A stretch of 64,000 nt of DNA from Variovorax gossypii (GTDB lineage: Bacteria; Pseudomonadota; Gammaproteobacteria; Burkholderiales; Burkholderiaceae_C). Shown here piece by piece: positions 23,646 to 31,235 of this stretch. The stretch spans positions 62,001-126,000 of the forward strand of contig NZ_RXOE01000011.1 of assembly GCF_003965815.1 (NCBI RefSeq), read 5' to 3'. How positions within the stretch are numbered: the stretch's first letter is position 1; every line of letters starts with the position of its first letter. The position numbers were made by a program, and so were the translations under genes. The notes under the pieces are model-generated. The model did not search any database and was not told the origin of the DNA. It saw only the letters and a program-made list of their open reading frames with translations.

Positions 23646-25511
23646 TCATCTGAAATTTGGAGTTGCATTTGCCGCACTCGATTTATCGGCCTCGATTCCC
23701 ATTTCCTTATTAATCTCTGATGCGCTCCGCTCCTCTATCCCTGGATTTAGAAGATCTCTCTTGGCTTGCTCACAATAAGCAATTGGGACAAGATACTTCA
23801 GGTAGTTCGAACTCCCTTTATGCTTGACGATTTCACCTTTTTTGTTTTTCGTCACATATGGGGCGACAGGTGCAATATTGAAGTAAGAAAAATTGATCTG
23901 ACTTCCCTGATTTCCTCCAAGCAAAATCAATCCATTGGATCCACTCTTTGCATATACGAATCCAACATGTTGCCCTGAACCAGCCGGAGACGTAACCATG
24001 GCAATGGCCCCATAAATCGGCCTTTCCAACTCAACAAATAATGGATTTCTGATCTTCTTCGTTGCCTTTTCCGACTTCTCCCTTGGTCCATCTACTTCGT
24101 AGAACCCATGCGCTCGTGCTTTCGCCACTTTGCGCCCCGGATAGTTCGCGTTTTCGATGGGGTAGTTCGCTTGCATCAGGCACCAATTCACAAAGGCCGC
24201 GCACCAGGCGTTATTCCTTCCGATCATGGATTTGATGCTGTCGTCAACTTCAACGTGATAGTTGATCTTGTCCTGCAGCGTGACCTCAGTCTCCCCACGT
24301 CTGAGCTTTGCTTCGGCAATGGCAATAGGCATCCAAGGCGCCCGCCCCGGCATCGGGTTGATGAGGGCCAGAACCCTCCCAGTTCCCTCCTTCGATCGCT
24401 CCGAATCCGATGACCTGATTCCAGACGAAACAGGCGGTGGTGCGGGAGCAGAAACACGTACGCGCTTCGGCGGAGCTCCCGGGCTCGCCGGTGCACTCAC
24501 AGGCGGGGGCTTGGCGGCCAAGGACGGGGGATTCGATGACCTGCCGTCCGGCTTTGCCTTGCCGCTCCCGGTAATCAGCAGCACCTCCCCGGGGTAGATC
24601 CTGTCGCGGTCGAGTCCGCTTGCCTCCTTGATGCCGGCAACGCTGGTGCGATAAAGCGTCGCGATCTTCCAAAGACTGTCCCCGGGCTGCACCACATAGC
24701 TCATGGGCTTCCTCTGCCCCACCGTCGAACTGTTGACCTTCTCCGATCCAGCAACGCCCTTCCATCTCCTGAATTTCGCCAGCAGATTGAAATCCCTCCC
24801 GACGTCGCCCTCGATGGTTCCGACCACCACGGCCTTCTTGCTCTTCGGTTCCGCCACCTTGACGTGCACGGCCGATCTGTCGGCCGGATGAATCACGGGA
24901 GGAAATCGCCCCGTGGCATCGGACTTGACCGTTTCCTCCTTGCCTCCTCTTTGCAGAATGATCTCGGCGTCGGGCAACGGCTGGCTGCCGTCGGTCGCGT
25001 TGATCCTGCTCACGGCGACCCAGGTTTCCTTTCTGGTCTCGGCGTTGGCGTGATACCCCTCGATCTCCGCGATGCTGTTCACTATCTTTTCGAGTTCGGC
25101 ATCGCTGCACTCGCCGATCTTTCTGCTGGCCGGAATGCCGCTCGTCTTGAGCAGATCGCGCGCATATTTTTCCGTGTCGTTTTCCTTCTTCGGGGCGTAG
25201 ACAGGAATGGCTTCCGGGATCGTCCTGTCGCCGTGCAGTCGCTTCAGGTTCGCCTTCAGTTCCTCTCGCCCCGCATCTTCATCGGGGAAGATCAGGAAGG
25301 TCCGGCCCGATCTGGTCGTGGCGAATCCGACGTAGCCCTTTGCCTTTCTGGGCGCGGGCACACCGTCGACCATCCGGGCGGTCAGATCGCCGGGGTTGTT
25401 GATGCGCCATGGCAGCGTTCCGCCCGAGCGCAGCAGGTGTCGGCCGTCTTCGCAGATGAACTCGGCGACTTCGATGTTGGGGTGGTAGGTAGCGGATATC
25501 AGCTTGGGCAT
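23646..25511 (-). CDS. Multi-domain T6SS peptidoglycan-active effector (TIGR02594/CHAP-like)
   Basis: 621 residues. About 25-130: a domain with LPWRINNPGDL and GYVGFATTRSGRTFLIFPD, known from phage structural/lytic proteins and VgrG-linked effectors. About 165-240: an Ig- or transthyretin-like carrier domain (LPDAEIILQRGGKEETVKSDATGRF). 271-313: a LysM peptidoglycan-binding module. 320-380: Pro/Ser linker. 390-600: a TIGR02594/NlpC-CHAP-type peptidase with Cys437 in NAWCAAFVNWC, His515 in GQHVGFVY and Asn534. There is no signal peptide; delivery would be through VgrG. It starts 16 bases after vgrG and is followed by the putative immunity genes. Confidence 0.8.
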   Translation of the reverse strand: MPKLISATYHPNIEVAEFICEDGRHLLRSGGTLPWRINNPGDLTARMVDGVPAPRKAKGYVGFATTRSGRTFLIFPDEDAGREELKANLKRLHGDRTIPEAIPVYAPKKENDTEKYARDLLKTSGIPASRKIGECSDAELEKIVNSIAEIEGYHANAETRKETWVAVSRINATDGSQPLPDAEIILQRGGKEETVKSDATGRFPPVIHPADRSAVHVKVAEPKSKKAVVVGTIEGDVGRDFNLLAKFRRWKGVAGSEKVNSSTVGQRKPMSYVVQPGDSLWKIATLYRTSVAGIKEASGLDRDRIYPGEVLLITGSGKAKPDGRSSNPPSLAAKPPPVSAPASPGAPPKRVRVSAPAPPPVSSGIRSSDSERSKEGTGRVLALINPMPGRAPWMPIAIAEAKLRRGETEVTLQDKINYHVEVDDSIKSMIGRNNAWCAAFVNWCLMQANYPIENANYPGRKVAKARAHGFYEVDGPREKSEKATKKIRNPLFVELERPIYGAIAMVTSPAGSGQHVGFVYAKSGSNGLILLGGNQGSQINFSYFNIAPVAPYVTKNKKGEIVKHKGSSNYLKYLVPIAYCEQAKRDLLNPGIEERSASEINKEMGIEADKSSAANATPNFR

Positions 25512-25527
25512 GCTTGGTCTCTCGCGC

Positions 25528-28281
25528 TCAGGCCAGGCTGCTCAGATGAGCTGCGACTGCCGACTCGGGGAGGAAGTGATCGAAGGCCGAGGCACCTCCC
25601 GGCGGGGCATATCTCGAGCTTTCGGCATCGGGCGATTCATCGTCCTCATGGACCTCGTCGCCTTCGTCGTTGTCCGGACTGCCCTGCAGCGCGTGGATCG
25701 TCGGCACGGGCGCCCAGTCCCACGCCTCCTCGCCCACGACCAGCACCGCCTCGTCGGGCGTCTCGAAGCTGATCCTGGGGAGCCGCCCGTCGTCGGGAAT
25801 CACGCCCTCCGCCTTGATTTCCTGTTTCTCGCCGAGGATCCTGTAGGGCAGTCCTGCCATCTCCGCGTGCCTGAAGACTTCGTCGCTGCCAAGCGGCGCG
25901 AAACGGACGCTGTACTTGTCGTCATGGCTAACGCCCTGCATGCGCAGCCGCTTGGCCATGTCCATCGGCCCCGCATAGCTGTGGGTAGCGGCGTGTTCGC
26001 GCCAGAGGCCTCTGGTTCCATGCACGATGCCCGAGGCGTTCCACTTGCTGAAGCTGCCGCCTCCGCTGATCAGGATCTCCTCCTTCGCGGTGATGGCGAT
26101 CCTGTCGGCTTCGAGCTTGATCTCCAGCCTGGCCAGCAGGTTGATGCTGTTCTGCAGAGCGACGATGTCGATGCCCGCGGTGGCGGCCGTCAGGCGGATG
26201 GCCTTGTACGCGAAGAGGCGCGCGGCCTCCCTGACGCTCACCAGGAAGCTCCTGCCCGCGCTGATGCTCGTATGGCCGCCGCTGCTCAGGGCGTTGTGCG
26301 TGATGCTGGCAATGTGGGTGGCGCCCGCCGCGGTGCTCTGGATGCCGGCCGCGCTGGCGAGCACGAGGTGAGGCTCGTCGAGTTCCGGAAACGCGTCCGG
26401 CTGCGAGCCTCCGCTCCTGCCCTTGATCGCATCGTTCTGCTCCTTGAGGGCCGTCGTGACAGCATCCTGGTCGCCCGCTTCGTGCGCCCTGGCCTCCTGC
26501 GCGATCTGGCCCTGGCGCTCGTGCAGATCGCGCGCGGCCGTCAGGCGCGCGACGGTTTCGCCGAGGTCGGTGATATGCGCCTGCGCGCCGGGCCGAGCCT
26601 CGGTGGTGAGCAGCAGCCCCTTTGCGGCGCGCACCGCCGCATGGCCGTCGGTGCGCAGTTCGGCTCCCTCACCCCGGTCGTCCTTGCGGCCCGACGTGTC
26701 GTCGATGCGGCCGATGTGGCCGAGGCTCAGGCTGCTGCTGAGGTGGTCGCTCTTGAGCTGGGCCTGGAGCTTGCCATGATGGTCGTCCAGTGCCAGATGA
26801 TTGCCCCGCGCTCCGCCCGCACGGCCCGAACCGTCGCTTGCGCCCAGCTCGCGGCTGCGGATGCCCGAGAGATTCTTCTGGTCGGGCAGGCGCCACGCAG
26901 GCATGTTCTCGGCATTGAACACGCGGCCGGTGATGATGGGGCAGTCCGGATCGCCGCTCAGGAAATCGACGACCACTTCCTGCCCGATGCGAGGCAGCGC
27001 AGCAGCACCGAAGGTCTCGCCTGCCCAGGCCATGGACACGCGCACCCAGCAACTGGAGTTCTCGTCGTGTCGGCCGAGGCGATCCCAGTGGAACTGGACC
27101 TTGACGCGGCCGTACTGGTCGACCCATATCTCTTCGTTCTTCGGGCCGACCACGATGGCGGTCTGCGGACCGCGCGTGCGAGGCTTCGGCGTGGCGCGCG
27201 GCGGTCGCCATGCATGGCTGACGGGCTGCGCTTCGAAGCAGAAGCGCTGGATGGAGCCTTCGCCCGCGTCGGCGCCTTCGCTGGCCCGGAGGTTTTCCTG
27301 CAGCTCGTAGCCGACGCTGGTCAGCAGGTATTTCTGGTTCTGGTCATCCCTCGGATGACTCGCCAGCTGGAAGGTGTAGCCCGGCGCGAGCTCGCGTCTG
27401 TTGGAACGCCCGCTCGCGGTGCAGCGTCCGCTCAGCTGCTCTTCGGTGCGGATGCGCGTGCAGGTCTCGCCGTCGTCGTACTGCCGGTAGCCGCCGGGCC
27501 ATTCGTAGAGCTCGAAGTCGTCGTGCGCATGGCCGGCGCGCAGTTGCCGCCGGCTGGAAAGATCCGCCCTTGGCTTGAGCGGGTCGAACTCGTTGGTGAA
27601 GTGAAGGCCCGATCGGATTTCCTCCCCGGTTTTCCATTCGTAGATGCGCTCGTTCGGGCTCGATCCCCCTCCGGTCATGCCCGCCTTCTCCAGGGGGTGG
27701 AAGCGCACGATGTCGCCTCCCGGCAGCGGATCGTGCGAGCTCGCGATGTCGTCCGCGAGCACCAGCACATGCCGCTGCGCCTCGTGCCTGAAGTAGTAGC
27801 AGATGCCCTCGAGCTCGCACAAGCGCGAGACGTACGAGAAATCGCTCTCGTGATACTGCACGCAGTAGTCCCGGATGCGGTAGTCGCGGCCCAGTCTTTT
27901 CTCCACGGGGTAGCCGTAGCCGCCGAGCACGTCGGCCACGATTTCCGGCACGGTCTTGTTCTGGAAGATGCGGAAGTCGCTTCGACGCGTGGCGAGCCAC
28001 AGCCATGGGCGCAGCGTCATGCGATAGAAGGAATGGCGGGCGTCCTCCCCGGTCAGACCGAAGGATGCGACGACACCGCCCAGATGGCGCGTATCGCCGC
28101 TCTCCGTCCGCACCTCCACGGTGGCGGGCTTGCCGAGCAGCACCCTGGGATCGACGCCGTTGCTGCTGCCCAGCAGATCGATGTCGAAGGCATAGAGCTG
28201 GCTCAACGCTTCGCGGCCGGCCAGCCGGTGGAACTGCAGCGCCTCCCCCATCGGCGTTCGAATGGTGACGCGACGTGTCAT
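25528..28281 (-). CDS. vgrG: Type VI secretion spike protein VgrG (with DUF2345 extension)
   Basis: 917 residues from ATG 28281. MTRRVTIRTPMGEALQFHRLAGREALSQLYAFDIDLL is the usual VgrG start. The gp27-like part includes YCVQYHESDFSYVSRLCELEGICYYF. The gp5-like part has GPKNEEIWVDQYGRVKVQFHWDR and PRIGQEVVVDFLSGDPDCPIITGRV. A DUF2345 domain follows (AHITDLGETVARLTAARDLHER, HTSISAGRSFLVSVREAARLF). The last roughly 120 residues are charged and Pro-rich and may hold or adapt the effector. No other T6SS structural genes are in the window, so it is an orphan spike. No DUF4123 chaperone or PAAR protein is adjacent. Confidence 0.95.
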   Translation of the reverse strand: MTRRVTIRTPMGEALQFHRLAGREALSQLYAFDIDLLGSSNGVDPRVLLGKPATVEVRTESGDTRHLGGVVASFGLTGEDARHSFYRMTLRPWLWLATRRSDFRIFQNKTVPEIVADVLGGYGYPVEKRLGRDYRIRDYCVQYHESDFSYVSRLCELEGICYYFRHEAQRHVLVLADDIASSHDPLPGGDIVRFHPLEKAGMTGGGSSPNERIYEWKTGEEIRSGLHFTNEFDPLKPRADLSSRRQLRAGHAHDDFELYEWPGGYRQYDDGETCTRIRTEEQLSGRCTASGRSNRRELAPGYTFQLASHPRDDQNQKYLLTSVGYELQENLRASEGADAGEGSIQRFCFEAQPVSHAWRPPRATPKPRTRGPQTAIVVGPKNEEIWVDQYGRVKVQFHWDRLGRHDENSSCWVRVSMAWAGETFGAAALPRIGQEVVVDFLSGDPDCPIITGRVFNAENMPAWRLPDQKNLSGIRSRELGASDGSGRAGGARGNHLALDDHHGKLQAQLKSDHLSSSLSLGHIGRIDDTSGRKDDRGEGAELRTDGHAAVRAAKGLLLTTEARPGAQAHITDLGETVARLTAARDLHERQGQIAQEARAHEAGDQDAVTTALKEQNDAIKGRSGGSQPDAFPELDEPHLVLASAAGIQSTAAGATHIASITHNALSSGGHTSISAGRSFLVSVREAARLFAYKAIRLTAATAGIDIVALQNSINLLARLEIKLEADRIAITAKEEILISGGGSFSKWNASGIVHGTRGLWREHAATHSYAGPMDMAKRLRMQGVSHDDKYSVRFAPLGSDEVFRHAEMAGLPYRILGEKQEIKAEGVIPDDGRLPRISFETPDEAVLVVGEEAWDWAPVPTIHALQGSPDNDEGDEVHEDDESPDAESSRYAPPGGASAFDHFLPESAVAAHLSSLA

Positions 28282-28349
28282 CGCACCGCCGAAGGCGCAG
28301 GAACGCACGACCGGCGAACGTGCCGGCGCGTGCCATCGAAGATGGACAT
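28278..28349 (-). CDS. Possible 23-residue leader peptide coupled to vgrG
   Basis: ATG 28349 has the best ribosome site in the region, GGAGGATCC, and opens a 23-codon frame. It ends in a TGA that overlaps the vgrG ATG as ATGA (28281-28278). The vgrG start itself has no convincing ribosome site. The peptide (begins MSIFDGTRR) has no recognisable homology by eye. It may only serve to deliver ribosomes to vgrG. Alternatively the vgrG start is misjudged. Confidence 0.35.
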   Translation of the reverse strand: MSIFDGTRRHVRRSCVPAPSAVR

Positions 28350-28580
28350 GGATCCTCCCTGAAATCGCCGCTCTGATCGGCGGCATGTTTCGTCGGAGTA
28401 TCCGAGCGGGCACGGTCTTCCATCTGACAACGACGAGATGGCTTGCCGATTCGTGAACGAATGCGCGTGCCGGCCGCGCGCCCCGTCGCTGCCCGACAGC
28501 GGAGGTGTCGAATGTTACAGGTCGATGCCTGGGCTCACCGGGTTTCGCACGCTCGGGTGCGTCCCGCCGGCTTCCACTTC

Positions 28581-28830
28581 TTAATTACTTACTTCTCTTA
28601 TTTAAAGATAGTAGTAGTAGATAAGGGTAAACCCGCGCTGTGGACAGTACCGTTTTTTCCTTGCGTGACAAGGACTTGCGGTTCCCGTACTACTGTGTGT
28701 GTGCCTGCTTCGGGACTGCTTCCGGAAATGGAACAACATCCTGGAAGTCGATCCGGCTGTGGATAAGGCATGACTTGTGCCGAAACTGTCCCCAGAGTTG
28801 TCTGATGCCGTGTGGACGCGCGATGTCTTC
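28581..28830. other. oriC-like region: DnaA boxes, DnaA-trio repeat, AT-rich DNA
   Basis: The 28350-28906 stretch has no convincing gene. Reading the minus strand it holds, in order: GCGTCCACA (near 28811), a perfect DnaA box TTATCCACA (28766-28758), CTGTCCACAG (28647-28638), a short GC-rich stretch, then TTATCTACTACTACTATC. The complement of that last part is four TAG triplets at 28609-28620. An AT-rich block (28581-28608) follows. Boxes, GC cluster, DnaA-trios and AT-rich DNA is the order of the bacterial origin unwinding module. dnaA is not nearby. Confidence 0.5.
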
Positions 28831-28906
28831 GAGCCTTCAAGGCCCTTCGGGAAATGCGCGGGAGAGGATCGGCTGCCGCCCGAGCGAGGGGCGGTTGCGG
28901 TTTGCT

Positions 28907-28953
28907 TCGGGGAAAAACAAAAAAGCCGGACACATTCGAAATGTGTCCGGCTT
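28907..28953 (-). terminator. Rho-independent terminator of the tRNA-Arg gene
   Basis: AAGCCGGACACATT-CGA-AATGTGTCCGGCTT forms a 14-base stem at 28923-28953. On the minus strand it is followed by TTTTTTGTTTTT. It lies seven bases beyond the 3' end of the tRNA and ends leftward transcription. Confidence 0.9.
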
Positions 28954-28959
28954 GGTGTC

Positions 28960-29034
28960 TGGTCCCGCCGCCAGGAATCGAACCTGGATCTCAGCCTTCG
29001 GAGGGCCGAATTCTATCCGTTGAAATACAGCGAG
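28960..29034 (-). tRNA. tRNA-Arg (anticodon CCG)
   Basis: 75 bases including an encoded CCA. The acceptor stem CTCGCTG pairs with CGGCGGG over all seven positions (two G-U). Positions 8-9 are TA. The D arm is TTTC-AACGGATA-GAAT, with one T-T mismatch at 10-25. The anticodon stem CGGCC/GGCTG encloses loop CTCCGAA (anticodon CCG). The variable loop has four bases, and the T arm is CCAGG-TTCGATT-CCTGG. Discriminator A. It decodes CGG. The C1-G72 start and weak D stem are unusual but every other element is intact. Confidence 0.9.
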
Positions 29035-29077
29035 GAATCTGGGTCCGGCGTGCACCGGAGCCACGCATTATCGCCTA

Positions 29078-29752
29078 TCAGGCGACGACGGTTTCGGTCT
29101 CGTCCACAACGGGTGCGCCCGGCAACGGCCGGACGAAGCCGAGGCCCGCCAGGTAGACCCTGAACGTGCGCCTGCCGGTGGGCACCAGGTCGAAGGCCTG
29201 GGGGTCGAGCAGCCAGTTCTGGATGAGCCCGCTGATCAGCGCATGCAGCCCCTGCGCCGCCACGTGGCCCGGCACCGGCAGCTTGATGCGGCCGCGGCGC
29301 GCGGCCATGCGCAGGGCCTTCTCGAAGTCGCCGACGCAGGCGTTGCGGGCGTCGAGGTGGCGCTGCTGCACCGAGGCCATGTCGTGCGTGTATTCGACCT
29401 TGTGGGTCGCGATGTCGAACACGCGGCGCACCTGCGGGTCGGTGGTCATGAGGGTGAGCGCGTGCACCATGCCCTCCTCGATTTCCGCCAGCGGGTCGTC
29501 GACGCCGGGAGCGGTAGCCGCCGCCCTGGGCGAGGTCTCCAGCGGCAGGATGACGCGCTCCATCATCGCGTTGAAGAGATCGGCCTTGTCCTTGAAGTGC
29601 CAATAGATGGCGCCGCGCGTCGCGCCGGCCTGCTGCGCGATCTGCTGCAGCGTGGTCTGCGAGACGCCCTGCGCCTGAAACAGCAGCTCCGCGGCATCGA
29701 GCAACCGATGCCGCGTGGCCAATGCCTCTTCCTTCGTACGACGTGCCACCAA
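29078..29752 (-). CDS. acrR: TetR family repressor of the efflux operon (AcrR/TtgR-like)
   Basis: 224 residues. N-terminal HTH: RHRLLDAAELLFQAQGVSQTTLQQIAQQAGATRGAIYWHFKDKADLFNAMM, close to AcrR/TtgR/MexR-type TetR repressors. The C-terminal ligand domain includes GVDDPLAEIEEGMVHAL and VAAQGLHALISGLIQNWLLDP. It is divergent from acrA. The intergenic palindrome at 29813-29836 is nearly the enterobacterial AcrR operator, supporting direct repression of acrAB-oprM released by drugs or hydrophobic ligands. Confidence 0.92.
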   Translation of the reverse strand: MVARRTKEEALATRHRLLDAAELLFQAQGVSQTTLQQIAQQAGATRGAIYWHFKDKADLFNAMMERVILPLETSPRAAATAPGVDDPLAEIEEGMVHALTLMTTDPQVRRVFDIATHKVEYTHDMASVQQRHLDARNACVGDFEKALRMAARRGRIKLPVPGHVAAQGLHALISGLIQNWLLDPQAFDLVPTGRRTFRVYLAGLGFVRPLPGAPVVDETETVVA

Positions 29753-29812
29753 GTCTCCTGATTTGTAAAGACAACGCCCTCTATGTATCGTGGGGCCATT
29801 GCATGGCTGTCA

Positions 29813-29836
29813 CTATACATCCATGAATGTATGTAA
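29813..29836. promoter_or_regulatory. AcrR-type operator
   Basis: Inverted repeat ATACAT-CCATGA-ATGTAT (29815-29832), within a longer stretch ending ATGAATGTATGTA. It is very like the 24-bp E. coli AcrR box (TACATACATT...AATGTATGTA). It sits between the divergent acrR (start 29752) and acrA (start 29931). Confidence 0.75.
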
Positions 29837-29930
29837 ACTAGCCGGCTTCCCCGATGGCCGACCTGGCTGTACAGGTTTCCGGTTCGCACCGCGCGCCCGC
29901 CATCTCCCGTCTTCGCATCAAAGGAATCGC

Positions 29931-31217
29931 ATGCCTCTCCTGCATGTTTCGCGCCAATCGTCCTTTTCGCCGCGCCTCGCGACCGTGGCCGCCGTCGTCC
30001 TGCTGGTCCTCGCGGGCTGCGGCAAGAGCGATGCGCCCGGAGGCCCGGGCGGCGGAGGCGGTGGCGGTGGCCATCCCGCGCCCGAAGTCGGCGTGGTCGT
30101 GGCCGCGCCGACCGACGTCGGCCTCGTCACCGAGCTGCCCGGCCGCCTCGAGGCCTCCCGCATCGCCCAGGTCCGCGCCCGCGCATCGGGCATCCTGCTG
30201 AAGCGCGAATTCCGCGAAGGCAGCGACGTGAAGGCCGGCCAGCTGCTGTTCCGCATCGACCCGGCGCCGCTGGTGGCCGCCACCCAGAACGCGCAGGCCA
30301 CGCTGGCCCGCGCCGAAGCCAATGCCGTGCAGGCCAAGGCCCTGGCCGACCGCTACAAGCCGCTGGTCGAGGCCAATGCCGTCAGCAAGCAGGAATACGC
30401 GACCGCCGTGGCCTCCGCCAAGCAGGCCGAGGCCGACGTGGCATCGGGCCGCGCGGCGCTGCAGACCGCCAAGATCAACCAGAGCTATGCCGACGTGACC
30501 TCGCCCATCGCGGGCCGCATCGGCCGCGCGCTCGTCACCGAGGGCGCGCTGGTGGGCCAGGGCGACGCCACCGAGCTGGCCGTGGTGCAGCAGATCAATC
30601 CGCTGTACGTGAACTTCACGCAGTCGGCCTCCGATGCGATGAAGCTGCGCCGCGCCGTGGCCGCCGGCCAGTACAAGCGCGCGAGCGGCGAGGAAGCCGC
30701 GACCATCCGCGTGGTGCTTGAAGACGGCACCGACTACCCGCTCGAAGGCAAGCTGCTGTTCTCCGACCTCACGGTCGACTCCACCACCGGCCAGGTCACG
30801 CTGCGCGCCGAAGTGCCCAACCCCAAGGGCGAGCTGCTGCCCGGCCTGTACGTGCGAGTGAAGCTCGAGCAGGCGCAGGCCACCAACGCGATCACGGTGC
30901 CGCAGCAGGCCGTCACGCGCACCCAGCAGGGCGACACCGTGTCGGTGGTCGACAAGGACGGGAAGATCAGCCAGCGCAGCGTGAAGATCAGCGCCGCCAA
31001 GGACAACCAGTGGGTGGTGCTCGACGGCCTGAAGGCCGGCGAACAGGTGATGGTCGACGGCTTCCAGAAGCTGCAGATGATGCCGCCCGGCACGCCGGTG
31101 AAGGCCGTCCCGTGGACCAAGCCCAACCCGAACGGCGGCGCGGCCAAGCCCGCCGCCGAGGGGGCCGCGCCCGCGGCGCCCGCCTCCGCCGAGAAGACCC
31201 CGGCCGAGAAGAAGTAA
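29931..31217 (+). CDS. acrA: RND efflux periplasmic adaptor (AcrA/MexA-like)
   Basis: 428 residues from ATG 29931 (AAAGGAATCGC upstream). Lipoprotein signal with lipobox VLAGCGK, then a Gly-rich linker. Lipoyl halves are seen around RVRARASGILLKREFREGSDVKAGQLLFRIDP and the later YADVTSPIAGRIGRALVTEGALV. The alpha hairpin LARAEANAVQAKALADRYKPL lies between them. A beta-barrel follows (TGQVTLRAEVPNPKGELLPGLYVRVKL). The tail is Ala/Pro/Lys-rich. It joins the AcrB pump to the outer-membrane channel. First gene of a three-gene operon. Confidence 0.94.
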   Translation: MPLLHVSRQSSFSPRLATVAAVVLLVLAGCGKSDAPGGPGGGGGGGGHPAPEVGVVVAAPTDVGLVTELPGRLEASRIAQVRARASGILLKREFREGSDVKAGQLLFRIDPAPLVAATQNAQATLARAEANAVQAKALADRYKPLVEANAVSKQEYATAVASAKQAEADVASGRAALQTAKINQSYADVTSPIAGRIGRALVTEGALVGQGDATELAVVQQINPLYVNFTQSASDAMKLRRAVAAGQYKRASGEEAATIRVVLEDGTDYPLEGKLLFSDLTVDSTTGQVTLRAEVPNPKGELLPGLYVRVKLEQAQATNAITVPQQAVTRTQQGDTVSVVDKDGKISQRSVKISAAKDNQWVVLDGLKAGEQVMVDGFQKLQMMPPGTPVKAVPWTKPNPNGGAAKPAAEGAAPAAPASAEKTPAEKK

Positions 31218-31235
31218 TCAGGAGCGCGCCCGCAA

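Noticed and set aside
25504..28362. Rightward open frame of about 950 codons opposite vgrG
   Set aside because: Antisense shadow; the minus strand encodes an unmistakable VgrG.
29021..29034. tRNA-Arg first suspected to be a 3' fragment left by an integration event
   Set aside because: Aligning TA at positions 8-9 gives a full seven-pair acceptor stem, so the gene is complete.
28598..29163. Several overlapping short frames between vgrG and acrR
   Set aside because: They run through the tRNA, its terminator and the DnaA-box region, and have no ribosome sites or family resemblance.
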